Below, one piece after another: positions 56,481-64,000 of a DNA stretch of 64,000 nucleotides. The position numbers and the translations under genes were made by a program. Under the pieces are notes generated by a model. That model did no database searches. It saw only the letters and a list, made by a program, of their open reading frames with translations, and was not told where the DNA came from. The stretch is from NCBI RefSeq assembly GCF_013393385.1, contig NZ_AP023239.1, positions 1,922,001 to 1,986,000 on the forward strand. The letters run 5' to 3'. The DNA comes from Paenibacillus sp. URB8-2. GTDB taxonomy: Bacteria; Bacillota; Bacilli; Paenibacillales; Paenibacillaceae. Position 1 is the first letter of the stretch, and each line of letters opens with the position of its first letter.

Positions 56481-57338
56481 TTAGTTGTCCTGCTGCCGTG
56501 CCGTGAATATTCGGTAAGCCGTCGGCGACTGTCCGCAGAAGCGCTTGAACTGGCGCGAGAAATACAGGGCGTCGGTCAGGCCGACCGAGGCCGCCACCTG
56601 CTCCACAGACAGCTCCGGCCGTTCGCGCAGCAGCTGGCGCGACTTGTCGATCCGCAGCTTGAGCAGATAGGTAACGGGCGACAGGCCCGTCTCCTCCTTA
56701 AAAATGCGCGACAGATAAGCCCGGTTGTAGCCGAGACTCGCGCACATCTGCTCAATGGAGACGGGATGGGCGTACTGCGAGGACATGTAGTGGATCATCT
56801 GCTTGACGGTCCGTTTCACCTGCGAGTCCTTACCCTGGGGTCCCGACTCAGCCTTAAGCATTCCCGCCGCCTCGCCCAGCGTCAGATACAGCAGTCCAAG
56901 CGAGGTCAAATGACCGCTCTCCCGGCCTGCGAAGAACGTTTCCATAATGCCGGCCAGCGCTCCCGGAATGACGCTTCCTTCGCCGCAAGCCGCCACCGGC
57001 TGCTCGGGAGAGAAGCCTGCCTCGCGGACGGTACTGTCCGCCTCCTTGCCGGAAAAGGCCGCCCAGCGGTATCTCCACGGATGCTCGGAATCGGAGACAT
57101 AGCTGACCAGCTGGCCGGGATGAATGAGAAAGCAGTCCCCCGGTCCAAGCTCATAAGTGCGCTGCTCCGTACGGAACACACCTGCTCCCGTTTCAATGCA
57201 GTGCAGCAGGAAATAATCGTAGATTTTTGGTCCGACCTGGTGCGTCGGGGGTGTCTGGCTTTCGCCCGCGAACAATACATGAAGGTTCTGCTCCTCGTAA
57301 TACACGGGGTTGGAAGCGACGGAGTAGGATTGTTCCAT
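56481..57338 (-). CDS. AraC-family regulator, likely of the gal operon
   Basis: The 285-residue protein has a cupin sensor domain (about 15-150; GDCFLIHPGQLVSYVSD) and the C-terminal double helix-turn-helix (185-280; SLGYNRAYLSRIFKEETG and VGLTDALYFSRQFKRFCG). It is divergent from galK, with 161 bases between them, so control of galKET by a sugar is the simplest reading, though it is unproven. Confidence 0.88.
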   Translation of the reverse strand: MEQSYSVASNPVYYEEQNLHVLFAGESQTPPTHQVGPKIYDYFLLHCIETGAGVFRTEQRTYELGPGDCFLIHPGQLVSYVSDSEHPWRYRWAAFSGKEADSTVREAGFSPEQPVAACGEGSVIPGALAGIMETFFAGRESGHLTSLGLLYLTLGEAAGMLKAESGPQGKDSQVKRTVKQMIHYMSSQYAHPVSIEQMCASLGYNRAYLSRIFKEETGLSPVTYLLKLRIDKSRQLLRERPELSVEQVAASVGLTDALYFSRQFKRFCGQSPTAYRIFTARQQDN

Positions 57339-57499
57339 CCACTGATCCCTTTCTTTCTATGCTTGGGTAAAGTCACATTTATCCATACATTACACACATG
57401 ATTGCATTACAGTCATAGAACCCTTTTATTATACTATAAGCATAAAGGAACTGAATATTCAGTCTGGAAGGATAAGCGGCGAAAGGGTGGAACTTATTT

Positions 57500-58678
57500 A
57501 TGAGCGTGCAGGAACTCAGAGCAGCATTTATTGAAAAATACGGGGAAAGCGGCTTGGAGGAGAAAGTGTTTTACGCTCCGGGCCGGGTCAATCTGATCGG
57601 CGAGCACCTCGACTATAACGGGGGATACGTGCTGCCGGCGGCGCTGGAATTCGGCACTACGCTGATCGTACGGCCTCGCGTGGATGGAAAGCTGACGTTC
57701 GCTTCAACTAATTTTCCATATGTATTATCCATCGACTATACTGATGTCGGCAAAGAGAAGACCGGTGAATGGGTGGATTATCCAATCGGCGTCATGATGG
57801 AACTTAAGGAACAAGGGCATCCCGTGTCTCGGGGGTACGACCTGTTCTTCCACGGCGATATTCCGAACGGTGCGGGCTTGTCGTCATCGGCTTCCATCGA
57901 GGTCGTTACGGCATACGCCTTCCTGACGCTTGAGGGCGGTGACGTGAATACGGTGGAAATCGCGCTGCTGTCCCAGCGCGCGGAGAACCGTTACGTCGGC
58001 GTGAATTCCGGCATCATGGACCAGTTCGCCGTCGCGGTCGGCAGACGGGACCATGCCATTTTGCTGATGTGCAACTCGCTGGAATATGATATGGTGCCTT
58101 TTATTACCGGAGCTTATAAACTGGTTATCGGCAATACGAACAAGCGCAGAGGGCTGGTGGATTCAAAATACAACGAACGCCGCCAGCAGTGCGACGAGGC
58201 GCTCGCCGCGCTGCGCGAAGAGATTCCTTCGCTCGGATTCCTGGCGCAGCTCAAACCGGACGAGTTCGGGCGGCATGCGGACAAGATCCAGGATGAGACC
58301 GTAAGACGGCGGGCGCGCCATGTGGTCGAAGAGAACCAGCGTGTGCTGGATTCCGTCCAGGTGCTGAAGAACAATGATTTGAAGCAGTTCGGCCGGTTTA
58401 TGAACGACTCGCACGCTTCGCTCCGCGATCTGTATGAGGTAAGCTGCAAGGAGCTGGATGTTATGGTCGAAGAAGCTCAGCGCATTCCCGGCACGCTCGG
58501 CTCTCGTATGACAGGAGCGGGGTTTGGCGGCTGTACCGTATCGCTGGTGCATGAAGACGACATCGACCGTTTTATTTCGGAAGTTGGCAAAGCGTATGAG
58601 GAAAGAACGGGCCTTAAGGGCGAATTTTACGTATGCGGCATCGGAAACGGTGTTAATCAACTGGAAGGAGTGAAGTAA
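57500..58678 (+). CDS. galK: Galactokinase
   Basis: The 392-residue GHMP kinase has the galactokinase signature GRVNLIGEHLDYNGGYVLP near the start and the ATP loop GAGLSSSAS near 133, with a C-terminal GAGFGGC. It phosphorylates galactose at C1. It is the first gene of galK-galE-galT; galE starts one base after its stop. Confidence 0.97.
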   Translation: MSVQELRAAFIEKYGESGLEEKVFYAPGRVNLIGEHLDYNGGYVLPAALEFGTTLIVRPRVDGKLTFASTNFPYVLSIDYTDVGKEKTGEWVDYPIGVMMELKEQGHPVSRGYDLFFHGDIPNGAGLSSSASIEVVTAYAFLTLEGGDVNTVEIALLSQRAENRYVGVNSGIMDQFAVAVGRRDHAILLMCNSLEYDMVPFITGAYKLVIGNTNKRRGLVDSKYNERRQQCDEALAALREEIPSLGFLAQLKPDEFGRHADKIQDETVRRRARHVVEENQRVLDSVQVLKNNDLKQFGRFMNDSHASLRDLYEVSCKELDVMVEEAQRIPGTLGSRMTGAGFGGCTVSLVHEDDIDRFISEVGKAYEERTGLKGEFYVCGIGNGVNQLEGVK

Positions 58679-58679
58679 G

Positions 58680-59669
58680 ATGGCAATTTTGGTAACAGGC
58701 GGAGCGGGGTATATCGGTTCCCATACGGTGGCGGAACTGCTGGATCGCGGCGAAGAGGTAGTGGTGCTGGACAGTCTTGTGACGGGGCATCGGGAATCCC
58801 TTCTGGGCGGCAAGCTGTATGTAGGCGATTTGCGGGACAAGGAGATACTCGCCAAGCTGTTTGCCGAGAACGACATTGAAGCGGTCATTCACTTTGCCGC
58901 AAGCTCCCTCGTCGGAGAGAGCATGAAAGACCCGGTAAAATATTACGACAACAACGTTTACGGCACGCAGTGCCTGCTGGAAGGCATGCAGAAGGCGGGA
59001 GTGGACAAAATTGTATTTTCCTCCACCGCTGCAACCTACGGAGAGCCGGAGAAGGTGCCGATTGAAGAGACGGACCGCACCCAGCCGTCCAATGTCTACG
59101 GGGAAACAAAGCTGACGATGGAGCGGATGATGTCGTGGTTCGATAAGGTGCTTGGAATCAAATACGTGGCGCTGCGCTATTTCAATGCCGCCGGGGCCCA
59201 CGCAAGCGGAAAAATCGGCGAGGATCATCGTCCGGAAAGCCATCTGATCCCGCTCGTTCTCCAGACCGCGCTGAAACAGCGCGAAAACATCGCCGTATTT
59301 GGCGACGATTACCCGACCGAAGACGGCACCTGCATCCGCGACTACATCCATGTCAGCGATCTGGCGGACGCCCATATCCGGGCCGTGACCTACCTGCGAA
59401 GCGGAAGCGGAAGCAATGTGTTCAATCTCGGCAACGGCCTCGGCTTCTCCGTCAAAGAGGTGATCGAAACGGCCAAAGAAGTGACCGGTCTTGACATCCC
59501 GGTTGCCATCCAGGAACGCCGCGCGGGCGATCCCGCCGTGCTTGTGGCTTCTTCGGACAAGGCCCGCAGCGTGCTAGGCTGGAATCCTTCCCGCGCCGAT
59601 CTGAAGGAAATTATCCGCAGCGCCTGGAATTGGCATTCGTCCCACCCGCAAGGGTACGGAGAAGCCTGA
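58680..59669 (+). CDS. galE: UDP-glucose 4-epimerase
   Basis: The 329-residue enzyme has the NAD loop GGAGYIGSHTV at the start, SSTAATYG near 118, the catalytic YGETK near 140 and the family stretch RYFNAAGA. It interconverts UDP-galactose and UDP-glucose. Its stop TGA overlaps the ATG of galT. Confidence 0.97.
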   Translation: MAILVTGGAGYIGSHTVAELLDRGEEVVVLDSLVTGHRESLLGGKLYVGDLRDKEILAKLFAENDIEAVIHFAASSLVGESMKDPVKYYDNNVYGTQCLLEGMQKAGVDKIVFSSTAATYGEPEKVPIEETDRTQPSNVYGETKLTMERMMSWFDKVLGIKYVALRYFNAAGAHASGKIGEDHRPESHLIPLVLQTALKQRENIAVFGDDYPTEDGTCIRDYIHVSDLADAHIRAVTYLRSGSGSNVFNLGNGLGFSVKEVIETAKEVTGLDIPVAIQERRAGDPAVLVASSDKARSVLGWNPSRADLKEIIRSAWNWHSSHPQGYGEA

Positions 59670-61297
59670 TGAGCTCCCTTGATACGGTATCTGCAATGAA
59701 GGAGTCTAACGCCATGACCAGCGAAAATTCATCGGCCTCCTCGGCCAGCCGGGCACTGCATGCCATCGAACAACTGGTGCTGTTCACCGCCAGGCGGCGC
59801 CTGTTCGAACCCGCCGACACCGATTACAGCCGCAATCTTCTGCTGGAGCAGTTCCGCTTCAGCGAACCATATGCCGGCGAAGTCGATGAAACGGAGTTGA
59901 ACGGACCGCAGGGCCCGCTGGATATTCTGATTGATTACGGCTTCGAAATTGGACTGATTCCGGAGAACAGCGATACGTACCGGGATCTGCTAGACGCTAA
60001 GATCATGGGACTGCTAATGGCGCGTCCGTCGGAAGTGAACGCGGAATTTTACCGGCTGGGCGCCGAACAGGGCGTCGCCGCCGCGACGGACCGTTTCTAT
60101 CAGCTCAGCATCGATTCCAACTATATCCGCATGGACCGCATTTCCAAGAATGTCTACTGGCTGCAGCCTTCGCCTTACGGCGATCTTGAAATGACGATCA
60201 ATCTGTCCAAGCCGGAAAAAAACCCGAAGGAAATCGCCGCGGCGCGGCTGCTTCCGCCTCCGGTGTATCCGAAATGTTTGCTCTGCCGGGAGAATATCGG
60301 ATATGCCGGGCGGCTTAACCACCCGGCCCGCCAGAATCTGCGCGCTATTCCGATAGAGCTCAATCACGAGAAATGGTTTTTTCAATACTCGCCTTATGTG
60401 TATTACAACGAGCACTGCATCGTATTTCATCATGATCATGTTCCGATGAAACTGACGAAGGATACGCTGAAGCGGCTGCTCGGATTTGTGAGCGAGTTCC
60501 CGCACTATTTTATCGGATCGAATGCGGATCTTCCGATTGTGGGCGGCTCCATATTGACGCATGACCACTTTCAGGGAGGCCGCCATACCTTTGCGCTCCA
60601 AAAGGCGCCGATTGACCAAGCCTTCGAGCATCCAAAGTATCCGGGAGTGGGCCTGGGGCTTGTTAACTGGCCGATGTCGGTGATCCGCCTGCAAGGCGAT
60701 GAGCCGGGCATCCTGCTGGAATGCGCAGACGACCTTTACGAAGCATGGAAAAGCTACAGCGACCCCGAGGCCGATGTTCTGGCCTTCACCGAATTTGAGG
60801 GCGAGCGGCAGCCTCATAACACGGTCACTCCCATTGTCCGGCGCAGTGAAAGCGGCGGCTATGAGATCGATCTGGTGCTTCGCAACAACCGGACCAGTGA
60901 AGAGCATCCCGAGGGCATTTTCCATCCGCACCGGGAGATGCACCATATTAAGAAGGAAAACATCGGCCTCATCGAGGTCATGGGCCTGGCAATTTTGCCG
61001 GGAAGGCTCAAGAAGGAGCTGGACGACATCGCCGACATTCTGGCCGGCAATACGGCGGAACTGGAAGCGGTGCGAAGCGGAGAGGACCATCCTCTGGCCC
61101 AGCATGCGGATTGGATCGCGGAGCTGGCCGGACGCTTTGGCACGGCAATGGACCGCGAAGAGGCCGTTCGGACGGTCCGGAATGAAGTCGGCATCAAGTT
61201 CGCACAGATATTGGAGCATGCAGGCGTATACAAACGCACATCCGAAGGCCGCGAAGCTTTCCGGCGTTTCGTGAAGAGCTTTGGCGCGGTTGAATAA
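59669..61297 (+). CDS. galT: UDP-glucose-hexose-1-phosphate uridylyltransferase (Firmicute type)
   Basis: It is about 542 residues long and belongs to the long GalT type found in Bacillus and Lactobacillus, not the 350-residue enterobacterial type. Conserved stretches include CLLCRENIGYAGRLNHPARQ, the His-rich HHDHVPMKL and ILTHDHFQGGRH. It transfers UMP between UDP-glucose and galactose-1-phosphate. I keep the coupled ATG at 59669; ATG 59714, with AAGGAG nine bases upstream, is an alternative. Confidence 0.95.
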   Translation: MSSLDTVSAMKESNAMTSENSSASSASRALHAIEQLVLFTARRRLFEPADTDYSRNLLLEQFRFSEPYAGEVDETELNGPQGPLDILIDYGFEIGLIPENSDTYRDLLDAKIMGLLMARPSEVNAEFYRLGAEQGVAAATDRFYQLSIDSNYIRMDRISKNVYWLQPSPYGDLEMTINLSKPEKNPKEIAAARLLPPPVYPKCLLCRENIGYAGRLNHPARQNLRAIPIELNHEKWFFQYSPYVYYNEHCIVFHHDHVPMKLTKDTLKRLLGFVSEFPHYFIGSNADLPIVGGSILTHDHFQGGRHTFALQKAPIDQAFEHPKYPGVGLGLVNWPMSVIRLQGDEPGILLECADDLYEAWKSYSDPEADVLAFTEFEGERQPHNTVTPIVRRSESGGYEIDLVLRNNRTSEEHPEGIFHPHREMHHIKKENIGLIEVMGLAILPGRLKKELDDIADILAGNTAELEAVRSGEDHPLAQHADWIAELAGRFGTAMDREEAVRTVRNEVGIKFAQILEHAGVYKRTSEGREAFRRFVKSFGAVE

Positions 61298-61314
61298 GTC
61301 TTGCGAGCGGTAAG

Positions 61315-61348
61315 GCCGGTTTCTCTTTGCGGAGAAGCCGGTTTTTTT
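61315..61348 (+). terminator. Terminator of the gal operon
   Basis: CCGGTTTCTC pairs with GAGAAGCCGG (one G-T pair) and is followed by seven T. Confidence 0.92.
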
Positions 61349-61463
61349 GCTCTGATCCGGTTTGCTTTGATCCATTACATGAACTTCCGCCCGTTTGAAC
61401 GGCAAAAATCAGAGGGCTATAATAAAGGGATGCAGGACTAATCTAATATGCGGAGGTCTACCT

Positions 61464-62627
61464 ATGCGTAATTTCCAATTTTATAATCCGACGAAGCTCA
61501 TTTTCGGCAAAGGCACGCTGGATGCATTATCGGCCGAAGTTCCCAAATACGGAAAAAATGTGCTCCTTCTCTATGGAGGAGGCAGTATTAAACGGAGCGG
61601 CCTATATGACAAAGTAACCTCGCTGCTTCAAAGCATCGGCGCGAACGTAACGGAACTGGCCGGAGTCGAGCCGAATCCCCGCCTGTCCACTGTACATAAA
61701 GGCGTGGAATTATGCCGGAATAACGGCATTGAGCTGATTCTGGCTGTCGGCGGCGGCAGCGTGCTGGACTGCGCCAAGGCGATCGCCGTGGGCGCGAAGT
61801 ACGAAGGCGATATGTGGGATTTCGTGGAGCGCAAGGCGGTTCCGCAGGGAGCCCTGCCGCTCGGCACCGTTCTGACGATGGCGGCGACAGGCTCGGAAAT
61901 GAACAGCAACTCGGTAATTACGAACGAAGCGACCATGGAAAAAATAGGCTGGAGCAGCCCTCATGCTTTCCCGGCATTCTCCATTCTCGATCCCGAGTTT
62001 ACCTTCTCTCTGCCGCGAGACCAGACCGTGTACGGCGTTGTGGATATGATGGTGCATGTCCTGGAGCATTATTTCCACACGGACGGCAACACGCCCGTTC
62101 AGGACGGTTTCTGTGAAGCGCTGCTGCGGACCATGATGGAAGCCGGCTCTAAACTGGTGAATGACCTTGAGAACTACGAGCTGCGCGAGACGATTCTGTA
62201 CTGTGGCACGATGGCCCTGAATGGCATGGTGAGCATGGGCTTTGCCGGAGACTGGGCGACGCACAATATCGAGCATTCCGTCTCGGCCGTTTACGATATC
62301 CCGCATGGCGGAGGCCTTGCGATTCTGTTCCCGCAGTGGATGAAGTACAACCTGGACGCCGGCCCCGAGCGGTTCCGCAAGCTTGCGGTGAATGTGTTCG
62401 GCGTAGATCCTTCCGGTAAAACCGACCGCGAAGCCGGCCTGGAGGGCATCGAAGCCCTGCGCGGCTTCTGGAATTCCATCGGCGCTCCGGCCCGCCTGGC
62501 GGATTACGAGATTGACGGCAGCCATATCGATGATATGGCCGACAAGGCGGTCCGTTTCGGACCGTTCGGTAATTTCCGCAAGCTTCAGCGGGAAGATGTG
62601 GTTGAGATTTACAAAATGTCCTTGTAA
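61464..62627 (+). CDS. Iron-containing alcohol dehydrogenase (YugJ/BdhA-like)
   Basis: The 387-residue group III dehydrogenase starts [17 protein letters not shown], has the NADPH loop GGGSVLD near 95, and the metal ligands in [13 protein letters not shown] and [18 protein letters not shown]. It reduces aldehydes such as butanal. GGAGG lies upstream of ATG 61464. It is a single gene with its own terminator. Confidence 0.93.
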   Translation: MRNFQFYNPTKLIFGKGTLDALSAEVPKYGKNVLLLYGGGSIKRSGLYDKVTSLLQSIGANVTELAGVEPNPRLSTVHKGVELCRNNGIELILAVGGGSVLDCAKAIAVGAKYEGDMWDFVERKAVPQGALPLGTVLTMAATGSEMNSNSVITNEATMEKIGWSSPHAFPAFSILDPEFTFSLPRDQTVYGVVDMMVHVLEHYFHTDGNTPVQDGFCEALLRTMMEAGSKLVNDLENYELRETILYCGTMALNGMVSMGFAGDWATHNIEHSVSAVYDIPHGGGLAILFPQWMKYNLDAGPERFRKLAVNVFGVDPSGKTDREAGLEGIEALRGFWNSIGAPARLADYEIDGSHIDDMADKAVRFGPFGNFRKLQREDVVEIYKMSL

Positions 62628-62657
62628 GTTCTTTAGCTTTTTGAATAACAGTACTTG

Positions 62658-62683
62658 CCGGAAGCAGCCGCTTCCGGTTTTTT
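62658..62683 (+). terminator. Terminator of the alcohol dehydrogenase gene
   Basis: A perfect stem CCGGAAGC / GCTTCCGG with a four-base loop is followed by TTTTTT. Confidence 0.93.
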
Positions 62684-62742
62684 GCGCTCCTAAACAGCCG
62701 GATGCCTGACAATAAACTTTTTAGGTAAAAATTCACAACTTG

Positions 62743-62769
62743 TGAAACCTATGTCATGCGGTATACGTT
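62743..62769 (+). promoter_or_regulatory. Putative sigma-W promoter of the NfeD-flotillin pair
   Basis: TGAAAC (62743-62748) is followed after 17 bases by CGTT (62766). The sigma-W consensus is TGAAAC, about 16 bases, CGTA. The same gene pair (yuaF-floT) is under sigma-W in Bacillus subtilis. Confidence 0.55.
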
Positions 62770-62811
62770 AGTATTGGTATAGAGTCGGGAACCAAGATCG
62801 GAGGAGAAACA

Positions 62812-63354
62812 ATGCAAACGTTATATATGGGCTGCTTGTTTCTGGGTGTGTTATTTGCCTTGGTCAGCTTGCTGGCAGGGGATTTGATCGGGCATGCGCT
62901 CGGGGGAATGCTTGATTTCCTGTCCTTCGATGCCCTGAGCCCCTCGGTTCTGGCCGGGGGAATTACCGTGTTCGGAGGCGCGGGGATTTTGCTGACAAGG
63001 TACAGCGGGCTTACGAATGAGGCCATTCTCGTCCTGTCTTTGCTGATCTCCGCTTTTTTGAGCGTGCTGCTGTATCTCGGTTTTGTGAAGCCGATGAACA
63101 AAAGCGAAATGTCGACCGGCTTCTCCATGCGCGAGCTTCCCGGCAAAATCGGCGAAATCACCGTTCCTGTTCCCGCGCAGGGTTTTGGCGAAGTGATGGT
63201 GAGATTTGGGCCTGCAAATACGCTTCATACCGCCGCAAGCTTTGACCACAGGACGCTGCCTGCCGGGACGAAAGTGGTCATTGTGGAAGTCAGTGAAGGT
63301 GTGGCGCTCGTGTCTGAACTAGAATTACCAATGAGAAGAGGAGAGGATTCATAA
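62812..63354 (+). CDS. NfeD-like membrane protein (YuaF type)
   Basis: The 180-residue protein has three hydrophobic segments (about 5-27, 45-65, 73-95) and a C-terminal OB-like beta domain (110-175; GKIGEITVPVPAQGFGEV, TVVIVEVSEG-like end). NfeD-like proteins pair with flotillins and are thought to organise membrane microdomains. It is followed immediately by floT (TAATG), as yuaF is in Bacillus. Confidence 0.85.
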   Translation: MQTLYMGCLFLGVLFALVSLLAGDLIGHALGGMLDFLSFDALSPSVLAGGITVFGGAGILLTRYSGLTNEAILVLSLLISAFLSVLLYLGFVKPMNKSEMSTGFSMRELPGKIGEITVPVPAQGFGEVMVRFGPANTLHTAASFDHRTLPAGTKVVIVEVSEGVALVSELELPMRRGEDS

Positions 63355-64000
63355 TGTTTGGGTTGCCTGATTATTTATTAATTCCCGTAGTCGTTATCGC
63401 CGTTTTGATTGTTCTTGGCCTGGCTTTTTGGGCGCGTTACAAAACGGTGGGTCCCGATAAAGCAATGATCGTAACCGGTTCTTTTCTAGGCAACAACCAT
63501 ATCTCCGATGATGGCTCCGGCAGGAAAATCAAAATTGTGCGCGGCGGCGGAGCGTTTATTTTGCCGGTGTTTCAAAAGGCGGAATTTATGTCGCTGCTGT
63601 CCCACAAGCTCGATGTAACCACTCCGGAAGTTTATACCGAGCAAGGTGTTCCCGTAATCGCAGACGGCGTGGCCATCATCAAGGTGGGCAGTTCGGTGGA
63701 GGATGTCGCTACGGCCGCCGAGCAGTTCATGGGTAAGCCCATTGAATCGCTCAAGGCAGAGGCTCAGGAGGTGCTGGAAGGACATCTGCGAGCCATTCTG
63801 GGGACGATGACGGTTGAAGAAGTGTACCGCAACCGCGACCGGTTCGCCCAGGAGGTGCAGGGTGTGGCTGCGCGAGACCTTAAGAAAATGGGGCTGCAGA
63901 TCGTTTCCTTCACCATCAAGGACGTGCGCGACAAGCACGGCTATCTGGAAGCGCTCGGGAAGCCGCGGATCGCCGCCGTCAAACGGGATGCGGAGGTCGC
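63354..64000 (+). CDS. floT: Flotillin FloT, N-terminal part (cut by window edge)
   Basis: The visible 215 residues show the flotillin start: one membrane hairpin (LLIPVVVIAVLIVLGLAFW), then RYKTVGPDKAMIVTGSF and the SPFH domain with ILPVFQKAEFMSLLSHKLDV. The coiled-coil half is outside the window. Flotillin scaffolds ordered lipid domains at the inner membrane face. Its ATG overlaps the NfeD stop codon. Confidence 0.92.
   Translation, partial: MFGLPDYLLIPVVVIAVLIVLGLAFWARYKTVGPDKAMIVTGSFLGNNHISDDGSGRKIKIVRGGGAFILPVFQKAEFMSLLSHKLDVTTPEVYTEQGVPVIADGVAIIKVGSSVEDVATAAEQFMGKPIESLKAEAQEVLEGHLRAILGTMTVEEVYRNRDRFAQEVQGVAARDLKKMGLQIVSFTIKDVRDKHGYLEALGKPRIAAVKRDAEV

Noticed and set aside
1..64000. 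CRISPR array, insertion sequence, prophage or integron
   Set aside because: No spaced short direct repeats, transposase, integrase or phage genes are visible on either strand.

Overview
The window looks like a chromosome segment from a spore-forming, flagellated Firmicute, most probably Paenibacillus. The alaS, ireB, ruvX, yrzB-like, mltG and U32-protease order is the Bacillus/Paenibacillus core arrangement. There are also a T-box leader, a dipicolinate synthase subunit with a possible sigma-K promoter, a GerW/YtfJ family gene, a chemoreceptor with a sigma-D-like promoter and an NfeD/flotillin pair with a sigma-W-like promoter. I see no insertion sequence, prophage or CRISPR array.

Layout. 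1-1.2 kb: start of a solute-binding lipoprotein, divergent from an AraC regulator. 1.4-7.9 kb: a very large tandem P-type ATPase whose first half is a degenerate ATPase copy, with small membrane-associated proteins around it. 8.2-26.8 kb: a compact hybrid NRPS/PKS locus, probably the accessory insertion here. It holds a 2030-residue protein (ACP-ACP-C-PCP-A-C-SDR), an MFS exporter, a 3040-residue protein (FAAL-ACP-KS-AT-KR-ACP-KS-decayed AT), a membrane-anchored Acg-like nitroreductase and an Sfp-type phosphopantetheinyl transferase. 26.8-31 kb: a lone dpaA gene, a possible attenuated leader RNA, an ABC-2 exporter whose last gene is frameshifted, and a tRNA-Pro. 31.2-32 kb: an SDR-fold protein that has lost its catalytic residues.

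32-45 kb: T-box-controlled alaS, ireB-ruvX and two DUF1292 genes, mltG, a pair of U32-family genes, a chemoreceptor and a class B penicillin-binding protein. 45-56.5 kb: mostly single metabolic genes (AI-2E-type permease, polysaccharide deacetylase, GH1 glucosidase, ilvD, acyltransferase, hydrolase, HAD phosphatase, sirtuin, aldo-keto reductase). 56.5-64 kb: an AraC regulator divergent from galK-galE-galT (Leloir pathway), an iron alcohol dehydrogenase, and NfeD plus flotillin (cut by the window end).

The most interesting region is the NRPS/PKS locus. A fatty acid would be activated by FAAL, extended with malonyl and ketoreduced. The second KS has neither a working AT nor an ACP of its own, and the other protein starts with two ACPs and ends with a free reductase. 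The two proteins therefore look built to complete each other in trans. No thioesterase is present, so release is unexplained. A second item is a roughly 100-base intergenic repeat with two predicted stem-loops, present in two near-identical copies and two partial ones.
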